From Nitrosospira sp. (GTDB lineage: Bacteria > Pseudomonadota > Gammaproteobacteria > Burkholderiales > Nitrosomonadaceae), in contig JAPLQS010000077.1 in assembly GCA_026399575.1 (NCBI GenBank), positions 1 through 33,434 of the forward strand: a DNA stretch of 33,434 nt. Reading direction: 5' to 3'. Numbering within the stretch: position 1 is the first letter of the stretch; every line of letters begins with the position of its first letter. Below the pieces are notes generated by a model. The model did not search any database. It was not told the DNA's origin and worked only from the letters and a program-made list of their open reading frames with translations. Shown here piece by piece: positions 15,358 through 24,362 of the stretch. The position numbers and the translations under genes are program-made.

Positions 15358-17066
15358 TAGGGTAAAAATTTCTTCATGGTTTTGAGTAACGCCTCATTGC
15401 CGGGGTGGCTCTTGAGGGCGGAATCCCAGATTTCTTTTGCCTCGTCCTTTGTGCCCTGTATCCACAGGGCTTCACCCAAATGGGCCGCAATTTCCGGGTC
15501 GGGATAAATTACAAATGCCCGTCTCAGGTAATCTACCCCCTGGCTAAGATTGCCCATACGGTAATGTATCCAGCCCAGGCTGTCCATGATGTAGGGATCG
15601 TTGGGAGAAAGCATACTGGCTTTCTCGATCAGTTCCAGCGCTTCCGGCAGACGCCGGTTATGTTCTGTAAAGCTATAGCCCAACGCATTATAAGCGTGAG
15701 CGTGATCGGGTTTCAGTTGGATCAGTTTGCGCAAATCCTGTTCCAGGATCTCGGGTTTGCCGATTTTGTCCGCTGCCAGGGCGCGGTCATAAAGCAGTTC
15801 GGGATAGTCGGGCAGTTTTTCCAGGCCGCGACTGAGCAAAGCAAACACTTCCTGATGAGCCCCCGCTTCGCGCAATAGCTGTGCTTCGGCAATTATCAGT
15901 TGAGCGCTTTGCTGCTCATTCGTGGCGGGCAGTTGCTGCAAGTGCTGGCGGGCCTCGTCAGTTTTGCCTTGTTTGGCTAGCAGTACGGCATATCGGATTT
16001 GCGCTGGAAGATACTGATTTCCGCTGGTTACCGAGCGATACCATTCCATCGCTGTATCAATTTGCCGGGTTTTCTCATAAATCCCGGCCAAATAAAAACG
16101 CACCATACCCGGATCTCTATAATCCAGCTCCAGTACTTTTTTGAAATTCGCTTCGGCGGCATCGTAATCACGCAATTCCGTGGAGAGCAAACCCACCGCC
16201 AGGATGATATCGGCATTAGCCGGATTCTCCGCCAGTAATTTCTGGAATTGGTCGCGTGCCTTGAGATAATTTTTTTCCGCTACCAGCAGCCGGGCATAAG
16301 AGATACGCGTATCGTTGGCCTTGGGATAAGTCTCGAGATAGTCTTCATAAAATTCGATGGCACGGGCGCTGGAGGTACGTTGTAATATCCGCCCCAGATA
16401 AATTGCTGCGGTCTCCCAATTCGGGCGCAGCGCCAGAGCCCGATTCATTTCTACCAATGCGATATCGGATTGGTTGGCAAACCAGGCTGCCTGGGAGATG
16501 GCAAAGTGCGCTTCCGGCAAATCGGGATAGGGTTTGGAGAGATGCAGTACCAGTTCCAGTATCGTGGCCTTATCGGCGCTGCGCGCCAGCAGACTATTCA
16601 GTTGCATGAAGGCTTCGTTGATATTGTTACCCTCAGAGGCCAGCAGTTTTTCCAGATGGGGCCGGGCTTCTTCCAGCCTGTCGGCAGTTACCAGCAGTGC
16701 CGCCGCTGTCTGGCGAGCGCTCACCGCGTCCGGATCAAGTTCCGCCCAGAGCATGGCGGCTTCCAGTGCTGGTACCGGTTGGCGTGAATGCAGCGCCACT
16801 TCGGTGGCGCGCTGGGCAATACGCGGATCACGCGTGGTTTTAGCGAGTCTGAGATAAATCCCGGTGGCGATTTCCGTTTCGCCACGCTGCAGCGCTGTTT
16901 CTCCCAGCAGGAAATCGAACAGCATGGGCTCGGTCAATTTCTGCCCAGGCAGCTTTAACGTTCTGGCTTTGATCTGCTCTGACGGCTCGCCTTCAGTCCT
17001 CGCTGGAATCTGTGCACAGGCGGCAAGAGCAAGCGGCAGCAGCACGCCAAGAATTTTAAGATTCAT
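15357..17066 (-). CDS. Tetratricopeptide-repeat lipoprotein
   Basis: 569 aa from ATG 17066, which gives a lipoprotein signal peptide with LAAC lipobox (Cys17); the frame extends to 17123 but that adds a non-signal leader. TPR units fill most of the protein, for example ALALRPNWETAAIYLGRIL, LLAENPANADIILAVGLL, LDYRDPGMVRFYLAGIYE and a C-terminal pair near LSPNDPYIMDSLGWIHYRMG. Such proteins scaffold protein complexes at the envelope. A TPR lipoprotein directly upstream of lolB is a common betaproteobacterial arrangement. Its specific role is unknown. Confidence 0.93.
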   Translation of the reverse strand: MNLKILGVLLPLALAACAQIPARTEGEPSEQIKARTLKLPGQKLTEPMLFDFLLGETALQRGETEIATGIYLRLAKTTRDPRIAQRATEVALHSRQPVPALEAAMLWAELDPDAVSARQTAAALLVTADRLEEARPHLEKLLASEGNNINEAFMQLNSLLARSADKATILELVLHLSKPYPDLPEAHFAISQAAWFANQSDIALVEMNRALALRPNWETAAIYLGRILQRTSSARAIEFYEDYLETYPKANDTRISYARLLVAEKNYLKARDQFQKLLAENPANADIILAVGLLSTELRDYDAAEANFKKVLELDYRDPGMVRFYLAGIYEKTRQIDTAMEWYRSVTSGNQYLPAQIRYAVLLAKQGKTDEARQHLQQLPATNEQQSAQLIIAEAQLLREAGAHQEVFALLSRGLEKLPDYPELLYDRALAADKIGKPEILEQDLRKLIQLKPDHAHAYNALGYSFTEHNRRLPEALELIEKASMLSPNDPYIMDSLGWIHYRMGNLSQGVDYLRRAFVIYPDPEIAAHLGEALWIQGTKDEAKEIWDSALKSHPGNEALLKTMKKFLP

Positions 17067-17341
17067 GGAAAAATCCGGACAGGGTTCAAAAATAGGGCTA
17101 TAAAGGGCGGGATCGAACTTCAATACAGCTCACATATTAGGTATATTTCACGCTTATCACAAGTGGGCATTGACGGCCAGTCCGGATGTCGGCAAAACAT
17201 TCCTGAGCATCCCCAGGTTTTTGCGGGCGTCACTGCCAGTTTGAAGTCGTAGGCAAGCCCGTTTGCCGTTGGCTGGAAGCGGAGTAAATAATCAAGTGAC
17301 GTAGCGACTGTTCACAAATTCGTGCCCATGGAAATGTTCTC

Positions 17342-18100
17342 ATGAATGAACCAATCGTCTCTGCAACCATATCTGCCCGCGGTCTGTGCCGCAACTTCGG
17401 CAATTACACTGCAGTGTGCGAAATCAATCTGGAACTGAGACGTGGTGAAGTGCTGGGATTTCTCGGTCCCAACGGCGCTGGCAAAACCACCACCATGCGC
17501 ATGCTCACCGGCAATCTCGCCCCCAGCGCCGGCAGCGTGGAAATCTGCGGCATCGATTTGCTGGACAGACCACGCGATGCCAAGGCCCGCATCGGTTATC
17601 TGCCGGAAACTCCACCGCTCTATCGTGAACTGACGGTGGATGAATACCTACGGCTTGCTGCCAGGCTGCATCGGGTCAGCAACGCTGACCTGCGTATCGC
17701 ACTGGCTGAAGCCAAGCAGCGTTGCGGGTTGAATGATGTGGGGAGACAGTTGATCGGCTCGCTGTCGAAAGGCTATCAGCAACGGGTCGGCATCGCCCAG
17801 GCGATCATACACAATCCGGATGTGGTCATTCTTGACGAGCCGACAGTGGGGCTGGACCCCAACCAGATGCGCGAAATCCGCACCCTCATCCGCGAATTGG
17901 GTGCAGAGCGCAGCGTGATTCTCTCCACGCACATCCTGCCGGAAGTTGAAAGCGTATGTGACAGGGTGCAGATCATGCATCAGGGGCGCATGGTGTTCAA
18001 CGATTCCATCGCCGGGCTGAAACAGGGGCAGAACAGCCTGGAAGAAGTATTCGCACAACTTACCCTGGACAAGGAAAGCTCCGGGGATACTCACTCATGA
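17342..18100 (+). CDS. ABC transporter ATP-binding protein, GldA-like
   Basis: 252 aa. ATPase of an ABC-2 type export system. Walker A GPNGAGKTT (42-50), signature LSKGYQQRVGIAQA, Walker B VVILDEPTVGLD and H-loop STHILPEVE are all present, so it should be active. The TPETPPLY segment after the Q-loop is typical of the GldA/CcmA-like subgroup. Its stop overlaps the permease start (ATGA), and a GldG-like and a DUF4340 protein follow, the usual four-gene gliding-type ABC module. Substrate unknown. Confidence 0.93.
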   Translation: MNEPIVSATISARGLCRNFGNYTAVCEINLELRRGEVLGFLGPNGAGKTTTMRMLTGNLAPSAGSVEICGIDLLDRPRDAKARIGYLPETPPLYRELTVDEYLRLAARLHRVSNADLRIALAEAKQRCGLNDVGRQLIGSLSKGYQQRVGIAQAIIHNPDVVILDEPTVGLDPNQMREIRTLIRELGAERSVILSTHILPEVESVCDRVQIMHQGRMVFNDSIAGLKQGQNSLEEVFAQLTLDKESSGDTHS

Positions 18101-18840
18101 TTTTCACCATTGCCTGCAAAGAGCTGAAAACACTGTTTGCTTCGCCGCTGGCCTGGACGCTGCTGGCGCTGATGCAACTGGTGTTGGCATGGGTTTTTCT
18201 GGGGCGTCTCGATGCTTTTCTGGAAATCCAGGCGCAGCTGGTGCAAATTGCCAATCCGCCGGGGGTGACGGAAATCATCGTTGCACCGGTATTCGCCATG
18301 GCTGCGGTAGTGTTGTTGATGGCTACCCCGCTGTTGACCATGCGCCTGATCGCCGAAGAGCGCCGCAATCACACCATGACTTTCCTTATTTCTGCACCGG
18401 TTTCCATGACCGATATCGTGCTGGGAAAATTTCTCGGGCTGATGATTTTCTTTTGCAGCGTGATTGTCCTGGTCGCAGTGCTCGCGCTTTCGCTGCTGGC
18501 GGGCGGCGCGCTGGATACCGGCTTGTTGCTGAGCAACATTGCCGGCCTGTTGCTGATATGCGCCTGTTTCGCTTCCCTTGGACTGTATATTTCCTGTCTT
18601 ACCGCCCAGCCGGCAATTGCCGCGGCCGGCACCCTGGGTGCGTTGCTGGGGCTGTGGGTGGTAGACATCGCTGCAGATGACGCGGACAGCATCATGCGCA
18701 ACTTTTCCTTGCTGAAGCATTACGAAAGTTTCAATCGCGGCATGATCGATACTTTTGATCTTGCCTATTTTGCATTGTTCATCCTTGCCTTTCTGGTACT
18801 GGCCATCCGCCGCCTGGACGGGGAACGGCTGCGCGGTTAA
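18097..18840 (+). CDS. ABC-2 type transporter permease, GldF-like
   Basis: 247 aa, beginning MIFTIACKELKTLFASPLAW, the usual start of ABC-2 permeases of this group. About six hydrophobic segments are spread through the protein, with the RLIAEERRNHTMTFLISAPVS cytoplasmic coupling region in the first loop. It overlaps the ATPase gene by four bases and ends five bases before the start of the GldG-like gene. It forms the membrane channel with the ATPase; substrate unknown. Confidence 0.92.
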   Translation: MIFTIACKELKTLFASPLAWTLLALMQLVLAWVFLGRLDAFLEIQAQLVQIANPPGVTEIIVAPVFAMAAVVLLMATPLLTMRLIAEERRNHTMTFLISAPVSMTDIVLGKFLGLMIFFCSVIVLVAVLALSLLAGGALDTGLLLSNIAGLLLICACFASLGLYISCLTAQPAIAAAGTLGALLGLWVVDIAADDADSIMRNFSLLKHYESFNRGMIDTFDLAYFALFILAFLVLAIRRLDGERLRG

Positions 18841-18844
18841 GCGA

Positions 18845-20200
18845 ATGATCACAGTCAACAAGAAACTGCGCCTGCATTGGCTGATACAGAATGGCGTATT
18901 CGTTGCGCTGTTGCTGTTGCTGGTCGGCTTGCTGGGTTACCTGGCATGGGAAACCAGGGTGCAATGGGATGTCAGCCAGAATCAGCGCAACAGCTTGAGC
19001 CAGGCGAGCGTGGAAGTGCTGCAAAAGATGAGCAGCCCGATCAGCGTCACCGTCTATGCCACCGCCCAGGACGTGCGACTGGGAGATGTCCGCAAAATCA
19101 TCGGCGACTTCCTTGCGCTTTATCAGCGCGCAAAACCCGATTTCACGCTGACTTTCATCGATCCCGCCGAGCAGCCGAAACTTGCGCAGGAAGCGGGTAT
19201 CGAGGTCAATGGCGAGATGGTGGTGACATTTGCCGGCAGGAGTGAGCACCTCACCACCGTCAATGAACAGGCATTTACCAACCTGCTGATGCGGTTGACG
19301 CGCTCCAGTGAGAAACTGGTGATGAGCCTCACTGGCCACGGCGAACGCAGGCTCGACGGTATCGCCAATCATGATCTGGGGGAGTTCGGCAAGCAGCTGG
19401 CACTCAAGGGTTTCAGGACTGGGGCGCTCAATCTCGCCATCGCCCAGGATGTGCCGGTCAATGCGAGCATGCTGATCATCGCTTCGCCACAAACAGATCT
19501 GCTGGCGGGGGAAGTAGACAAACTGCTCGCGTATGTCGAGCGCGGCGGTAATCTGTTGTGGCTGATAGACCAGGAACCGCTGCGCGGGTTGCAGCCGCTG
19601 GCGGAGAAGCTGGAGCTGACACTCACGCCGGGCGTGGTGATCGATCCACAGGCGCAGCAATTGAAAGCGCCGATCACGTTTGCGCTGGGGGCGAATTACG
19701 GGCAGCATCCCATCACGCAGGATTTCGACTACATCACGGTATTTCCGTTTGCGCGCCAGATTATCGCCAATGAGAGTCAGGAATGGCGCGGCGTCTCACT
19801 GGTGGAAGTGGCGCAGAGCGGCTGGGTGGAGACCGGCAAGCTGCAGGGCGACATTACATTCAACCAGATGCATGACGTGGCCGGGCCGGTAAGCGTTGCT
19901 GTCGCCCTGAGCCGTATCCTGCAGGAACGGGAGCAGCGCATTGTGGTGATCGGCAGCGGCCATTTTCTGGCCAACACCTATCTTGGCAACGGCAGCAATT
20001 TGGATTTCGGCATCAATCTGATCAACTGGCTCGCAGAAGACGAGGAGCTCATTGCCATTCAGCCGCGCGCCACGCTCGACAGCAGTCTGGCTTTCAGCCA
20101 ATCGGCACTGACCGTCATTGCCGTCGGTTTCCTGATCGTACTGCCGCTGGTTTTTCTGGTGAGCGGGGTGCTCGTGTGGCGGCGGCGCAGAAAAGGCTGA
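18845..20200 (+). CDS. GldG-like ABC auxiliary protein
   Basis: 451 aa from ATG 18845; the frame is open from 18755 inside the permease, but this ATG starts the expected sequence. Short N-terminal tail, membrane segment (VFVALLLLLVGLLGYLAW), then a large periplasmic domain of the ABC_transp_aux type (NSLSQASVEVLQKMSSPISVTVYAT, FIDPAEQPKLAQEAGI, SLTGHGERRLDG, YVERGGNLLWLIDQ), and a C-terminal membrane segment (LTVIAVGFLIVLPLVFLVSGVLVW) with a basic end. Matches the GldG/DUF4350-related architecture. It presumably works with the permease. Confidence 0.9.
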   Translation: MITVNKKLRLHWLIQNGVFVALLLLLVGLLGYLAWETRVQWDVSQNQRNSLSQASVEVLQKMSSPISVTVYATAQDVRLGDVRKIIGDFLALYQRAKPDFTLTFIDPAEQPKLAQEAGIEVNGEMVVTFAGRSEHLTTVNEQAFTNLLMRLTRSSEKLVMSLTGHGERRLDGIANHDLGEFGKQLALKGFRTGALNLAIAQDVPVNASMLIIASPQTDLLAGEVDKLLAYVERGGNLLWLIDQEPLRGLQPLAEKLELTLTPGVVIDPQAQQLKAPITFALGANYGQHPITQDFDYITVFPFARQIIANESQEWRGVSLVEVAQSGWVETGKLQGDITFNQMHDVAGPVSVAVALSRILQEREQRIVVIGSGHFLANTYLGNGSNLDFGINLINWLAEDEELIAIQPRATLDSSLAFSQSALTVIAVGFLIVLPLVFLVSGVLVWRRRRKG

Positions 20201-20212
20201 ACCCACACCGCC

Positions 20213-21073
20213 ATGACATCCCGTTCGCTGCTTAATCTGGTTCTGCTTGCCGCAGTGGTGAGTCTGGCGCTATGGGTCTATTTCAAACCCAAGCCGCAGG
20301 GTGATGCCCAGGAATACAGAGTCTCGTCGCTGTCGGCGGAGAATGCGCAAAGCATACGCGTCGAATGGCAGGGGTTGGATATCGTGCTGCAGAAAGCGGG
20401 GGAGCGCTGGCATCTGACGCAGCCGCTGCAGGCCAGGGCCGACGAGATCAAGGTGGGGCGGATACTGGAGATACTGGCGGCCACCAGTCCACGCCGCTTT
20501 CCTGCGACCGAGCTGGAGCGTTTCGATCTGGCGCAACCTGCAGTGCGGCTGCGCATCGATCAGGAGTCATTTGCTTTTGGCGGATTGGCGCCCATTACCA
20601 ATGAGCAATATGTCGCCAGCAGCGACAGCGTCTATCTGCTCGCACCGCGCTACGTTGCCGCGCTGCCGCGCCAGCCCGCCGACCTGCTCAGTCCGAAGCT
20701 GCTGGCGGAAAACGAAATTCCGGTTGGATTCGAGCTGGAGAATCTCAAGGTGATCCAGCAGGATGGGAGCTGGCGCATGATCCCGCAAAAACCCGGCGTG
20801 ACCTTGACCCAGAACGAATTCAATCACTGGGTGCAATCGTGGCAGCAAGCCTATGCGACAGGCATCACATTGAGCGCAAACGCGCCAGATCAAACCGTCG
20901 CCGGCAAGCAATCAATCAAGATAACTTTGCGCGATGGCAATACCGTGCAACTGCTGATCCTGCAACAGCAACCCGAACTGATCCTGCTGCGTGTGGATGC
21001 GTCGATGCGCTACCGCTTCCCCGCCGAGAGCGGCAGGCGGTTGCTTGATCCTTATACTGCGGCGGGCAATTAA
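20213..21073 (+). CDS. DUF4340 domain protein of the ABC module
   Basis: 286 aa with one N-terminal membrane segment ([19 protein letters not shown]), the rest periplasmic. The pattern [30 protein letters not shown] followed by [13 protein letters not shown] is the repeating unit of DUF4340 proteins, which accompany GldG-like proteins. It starts 13 bases after the GldG-like stop, and its TAA overlaps the mutM start (TAATG). Function unknown; it likely assists the exporter. Confidence 0.88.
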   Translation: MTSRSLLNLVLLAAVVSLALWVYFKPKPQGDAQEYRVSSLSAENAQSIRVEWQGLDIVLQKAGERWHLTQPLQARADEIKVGRILEILAATSPRRFPATELERFDLAQPAVRLRIDQESFAFGGLAPITNEQYVASSDSVYLLAPRYVAALPRQPADLLSPKLLAENEIPVGFELENLKVIQQDGSWRMIPQKPGVTLTQNEFNHWVQSWQQAYATGITLSANAPDQTVAGKQSIKITLRDGNTVQLLILQQQPELILLRVDASMRYRFPAESGRRLLDPYTAAGN

Positions 21074-21888
21074 TGCCGGAACTGCCCGAAGTCGAAGTAA
21101 CCCGGCGCGGCATCGCCCCCCATCTCACGGGACGACGCATCGCCGGCGTTACCGTGCGTAACCCGAACCTGCGCTGGCCGGTGCCGCATCATCTGGGGCG
21201 CACGTTGACCGGGCTGGAAATACACCAGGTAACGCGGCGTGCAAAATATCTGTTGCTCGATTGCGGCAAGGGCACATTGATCCTGCATCTGGGCATGTCC
21301 GGCAGTCTGCGCCTGTTGCCCGCTAATACCCCACCGCAAAAACACGACCATTTCGACCTGAAGCTGGATGACGGCACGCTATTGCGGCTGACAGACCCGC
21401 GACGTTTTGGTGCAATCCTGTGGACAAGCGATGACGTTCTGCACCACCCGCTGCTGGCGCAACTCGGGCCGGAGCCGCTGACCGCAGCCTTCGACGGCAA
21501 TGTGCTGCATGCCAGAACCCGTGGCCGCAGCGCCAGCATCAAGGAAGTGCTGATGAACAGCCATATCGTTGTCGGCGTCGGCAATATCTACGCGAGCGAA
21601 GCCTTGTTTCGCGCCGGCATCAACCCTAAAATCGCCGCGGGCAGAATCGGCAGCAGCCGCTGCGAAAAGCTGGCGCAGGCGGCAAAGGAGACGCTCAAGC
21701 TCGCGATCAAGGCGGGCGGCAGCAGCCTGCGCGATTACGTCAACAGCGACGGCAACCCCGGCTATTTCCAGCAGCAGTATTGGGTGTATGACCGTACCGG
21801 GCAACCGTGCCGCAAATGCGGCGCCCTCATCCGGCAAATCAAACAAGGGCAGCGCTCAAGTTTCTATTGCCCGCATTGTCAGAAATAA
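21073..21888 (+). CDS. mutM: Formamidopyrimidine-DNA glycosylase
   Basis: 271 aa. Excises 8-oxoguanine and ring-opened purines and nicks the site. After Met removal the catalytic Pro and Glu of MPELPEVEV are at the N-terminus; Lys58 of RRAKYLLL is the conserved beta-elimination Lys; the C-terminal zinc finger has Cys246, 249, 266 and 269. Complete. It is translationally coupled to the DUF4340 gene, which suggests expression with the ABC exporter operon, although the functions seem unrelated. Confidence 0.97.
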   Translation: MPELPEVEVTRRGIAPHLTGRRIAGVTVRNPNLRWPVPHHLGRTLTGLEIHQVTRRAKYLLLDCGKGTLILHLGMSGSLRLLPANTPPQKHDHFDLKLDDGTLLRLTDPRRFGAILWTSDDVLHHPLLAQLGPEPLTAAFDGNVLHARTRGRSASIKEVLMNSHIVVGVGNIYASEALFRAGINPKIAAGRIGSSRCEKLAQAAKETLKLAIKAGGSSLRDYVNSDGNPGYFQQQYWVYDRTGQPCRKCGALIRQIKQGQRSSFYCPHCQK

Positions 21889-21965
21889 GTCGAGTATTGG
21901 CGCTGGACGGCACTCCGAGTTCCACATTGAGCATCCGTCATCGGTGAGCCTCTCTGTTTGGAATG

Positions 21966-22009
21966 TGACAGGAAGGAATCGTCGCAACCGGCAGAAACGT
22001 GCCAATAAC
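21966..22009 (+). repeat. Dispersed intergenic repeat, copy A
   Basis: The 3' half, GGCAGAAACGTGCC after an AAC, matches copies B-E; about 21 of the last 29 positions agree with copy E by hand count. The 5' half is not conserved. Confidence 0.6.
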
Positions 22010-22040
22010 GGGTATACGTACATCGTTGTTACTTGAAAAC

Positions 22041-22061
22041 AAAAACCCCGCCGAAGCGGGG
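22041..22061 (-). terminator. Terminator-like hairpin pointing leftward, with no gene assigned
   Basis: CCCCGC (22046-22051), CGAA loop, GCGGGG (22056-22061), with A5 just before it on the plus strand. Read on the minus strand it is a standard terminator, CCCCGC-TTCG-GCGGGG followed by five T. No minus-strand gene lies to its right. On the plus strand it could at most slow transcription leaving mutM. Confidence 0.65.
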
Positions 22062-22237
22062 GTCTGTGTGAACACTACTTGAGATACCAGCCACTGGTGA
22101 AGTTCGCTGCAACACTCTTGGCAGCACAACGAAGTACCGAAAAATCGGAGTTATCCGGTAATATTAACCATCAGAACTCTAAATCAGACTGCTACTAAAG
22201 CTGGGGGCAGCGCATAACCATTTCAAAGGAGAGCAAC

Positions 22238-23821
22238 ATGCCGGTTACCTTATCCTACCCTGGCGTTTATATCGAAGAAGTGCCCAGCGGCGTGCATACC
22301 ATCCCCGGTGTGGCGACGTCCATCACCGCGTTTATCGGGCGCGCGCTGCGCGGCCCGGTGAATGACCCGGTGCGCGTACAGAGTTTCGGCGAGTTCGAGC
22401 GGCGCTTCGGCGGGCTGTGGCGCGACAGCACCATAAGCTACGCATTGCAACAGTTCTTCCAGAACGGCGGTACCGATGCCATCATCGTGCGCGTGCATAA
22501 CGGCGCGGTTGCCGCCACGCTCACATTGGCGGCGGGTATCAACCTGGTTGCGGCTAATCCCGGCAAGTGGGGCGAAAAATTGCGGGTGCGTGTCGATCAC
22601 AACACGCGCCCTGCTCTTCCCACTGATCCGGCCAACAGCCTGTTCAATCTCGCGGTGCGCGACACAGCTACCGGTGTGACCGAGCGCTTCCTCAACCTCT
22701 CCACCGATCCCAATAACGCGCGCTTCGTCACGCGGGTATTGGAACAGGAATCAAATCTGGTGCGCATCGTCACACCGCCCGGCACCGTGCCCGCGTTGCG
22801 CCCCGTTGCCCACGGCAACCCGCCCGCCGGAGCCGATCCGCTGCTGGACAACGCATCCTCCAGCGCCTTCACGGCAACGGGAAATGAAGGCGCTGCCATC
22901 ACCGACAACCAGATTTCGCTGGCTGCGTTGGAAGCATCCAAACAGGGGATATGGGCACTGGAAAAGGCAGACCTGTTCAATCTGCTGTGCGTTCCGCCGC
23001 TCACCCGCGACGCAGGTGGCGACGTGAACTCGCAAACACGCAGTGCAGCCGCAAAATATTGCCAGAAACGCCGCGCGGTGTATGTGGTCGATCCGTTGAT
23101 GGCTTGGGACGAACCTTCCGACCTCACCGGCGGCAGCGGTCTGGACAGCGTAGGCTGGGGCCTGGCGCGCAGCGAAAATGCTGCACTGTATTTCCCCTAT
23201 CTGCGCCAGCCCGATCCCTTGCAGGAAAATCGTCTTGCTGACTTCGCACCCTGCGGCGCGGTGGCCGGCATCATGGCCCGCACCGACGGCCAGCGCGGGG
23301 TATGGAAAGCCCCGGCCGGCAATGATGCCACGCTCAACGGCGTGGCCGAACTCTCGGTAAAACTCACCAATGGCGAAAATGACCAGCTCAATCCACTGGC
23401 GGTAAATTGCCTGCGCGCCTTCCCTGTCACCGGCCGCGTGGTGTGGGGTGCGCGCACGCTGCGCGGCGCAGACCAACTCGCCTCGGAATGGAAATACCTG
23501 CCGGTGCGGCGCACGGCATTATTCATAGAAGAAAGCCTGTATCGGGGCACACAATGGGTAGTGTTCGAGCCCAATGACGAGTCGCTGTGGGCACAGATTC
23601 GTCTCAACCTTGGTGCTTTCATGCAGGGCCTGTTCCGCCAAGGCGCCTTCCAAGGTACCGGTCCGCGCGAGGCCTACTTCGTCAAATGCGACAAGGAGAC
23701 GACCACCCAGAACGACATCAATCTGGGTATCGTCAACATCATTGTGGGTTTCGCACCGCTCAAGCCCGCAGAATTCGTGGTGATCAAGATCCAGCAGATC
23801 GCCGGCCAGATTCAAGCCTGA
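22238..23821 (+). CDS. Contractile tail sheath protein (phage/CIS type)
   Basis: 527 aa with a strong Shine-Dalgarno (AAGGAGAG). The N-terminus, PVTLSYPGVYIEEVPSGVHTIPGVATSITAFIGRA, is the standard start of tail sheath proteins of phages and extracellular contractile injection systems (Afp2/Pvc2 type); the sheath is the outer tube that shortens to drive the inner tube. The C-terminal third (VWGARTLRGADQLASEWKYLPVRRTALFIEESLYRG, then GAFQGTGPREAYFVKCDKETTTQNDINLGIVNIIVGFAPLKPAEFVVI) is the conserved sheath C-terminal domain that forms inter-subunit strands. It appears complete. The only associated gene is the tube gene 16 bases downstream; the rest of a contractile machine is absent from the window. 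Confidence 0.95.
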   Translation: MPVTLSYPGVYIEEVPSGVHTIPGVATSITAFIGRALRGPVNDPVRVQSFGEFERRFGGLWRDSTISYALQQFFQNGGTDAIIVRVHNGAVAATLTLAAGINLVAANPGKWGEKLRVRVDHNTRPALPTDPANSLFNLAVRDTATGVTERFLNLSTDPNNARFVTRVLEQESNLVRIVTPPGTVPALRPVAHGNPPAGADPLLDNASSSAFTATGNEGAAITDNQISLAALEASKQGIWALEKADLFNLLCVPPLTRDAGGDVNSQTRSAAAKYCQKRRAVYVVDPLMAWDEPSDLTGGSGLDSVGWGLARSENAALYFPYLRQPDPLQENRLADFAPCGAVAGIMARTDGQRGVWKAPAGNDATLNGVAELSVKLTNGENDQLNPLAVNCLRAFPVTGRVVWGARTLRGADQLASEWKYLPVRRTALFIEESLYRGTQWVVFEPNDESLWAQIRLNLGAFMQGLFRQGAFQGTGPREAYFVKCDKETTTQNDINLGIVNIIVGFAPLKPAEFVVIKIQQIAGQIQA

Positions 23822-23837
23822 TAATTAGGAGACCTCC

Positions 23838-24362
23838 ATGGCAACATTCACCGTCAATGCACATCGTTTCGATCCATATAAAAATTTCAAATTTCGTGTC
23901 AAGTGGGATGGTCGTTATGTTGCGGGCATCTCCAAGATTAGCGCACTCAAGCGCACCACCGAACTGGTGGAGCATCGCGACGGTGGCAACGTCTCCACTG
24001 ATCACAGATCACCAGGCCGGACCAAGTTTGAGGCCATCACGCTCGAACGCGGCGTTACCCACGACACCGAGTTCGAGAAATGGGCAAACAAGGTGTGGAA
24101 TTACGGTTCTGGCCTGGGGACCGAAGTTTCGCTTAAGGATTTCCGCAAGGATATCATCATTGAAGTCTACAACGAGGCCGGGCAGCTTGTGCTTTCCTAT
24201 AAAGTGTTCCGTTGCTGGGTATCGGAATATCAGGCGCTACCCGATCTCGATGCCAATGCCAACGTGATTGCCATCGAGCATATCAAGCTTGAGAACGAAG
24301 GGTGGAAGCGAGATTGCGACGTAACTGAACCTAGCGAGCCAAGTTTTACTGGACCGGCTTGA
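23838..24362 (+). CDS. Tail tube protein (T4 gp19-like, CIS inner tube)
   Basis: 174 aa, Shine-Dalgarno TAGGAG. The sequence runs ATFTVNAHRFDPYKNFKFRVKWDGRYVAGISKISALKRTTELVEHRDGG, a central FEAITLERGVTHDTEFEKWA and VLSYKVFRCWVSEYQALPDLDANANVIAIEHIKLENEGWKRD. This is the pattern of the gp19-like / TIGR02241 tail-tube family that polymerises inside the sheath. At about 170 residues it is full length. It is probably co-transcribed with the sheath gene. Tube usually precedes sheath in known eCIS loci; here it follows. No chaperone, baseplate or spike gene follows. Confidence 0.93.
   Translation: MATFTVNAHRFDPYKNFKFRVKWDGRYVAGISKISALKRTTELVEHRDGGNVSTDHRSPGRTKFEAITLERGVTHDTEFEKWANKVWNYGSGLGTEVSLKDFRKDIIIEVYNEAGQLVLSYKVFRCWVSEYQALPDLDANANVIAIEHIKLENEGWKRDCDVTEPSEPSFTGPA

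Larger units (their letters stand above)
21889..22237. other. Intergenic region before the sheath gene
   Basis: No gene seen. It holds repeat copy A (21966-22009), a hairpin whose T-run lies on the minus strand (22041-22061), and a strong Shine-Dalgarno (AAAGGAGA) for the sheath gene. No clear promoter could be fixed. Confidence 0.5.

Noticed and set aside
18091-19708. Two long minus-strand open frames in the ABC operon
   Set aside because: Antisense shadows of well-supported permease and GldG-like genes in GC-rich DNA.
22751-23476. 241-residue minus-strand open frame in the sheath gene
   Set aside because: Antisense shadow; no start signal or family features.
22238-24362. Prophage or complete eCIS locus
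   Set aside because: Only sheath and tube are present; flanking genes are chromosomal or unrelated small genes.
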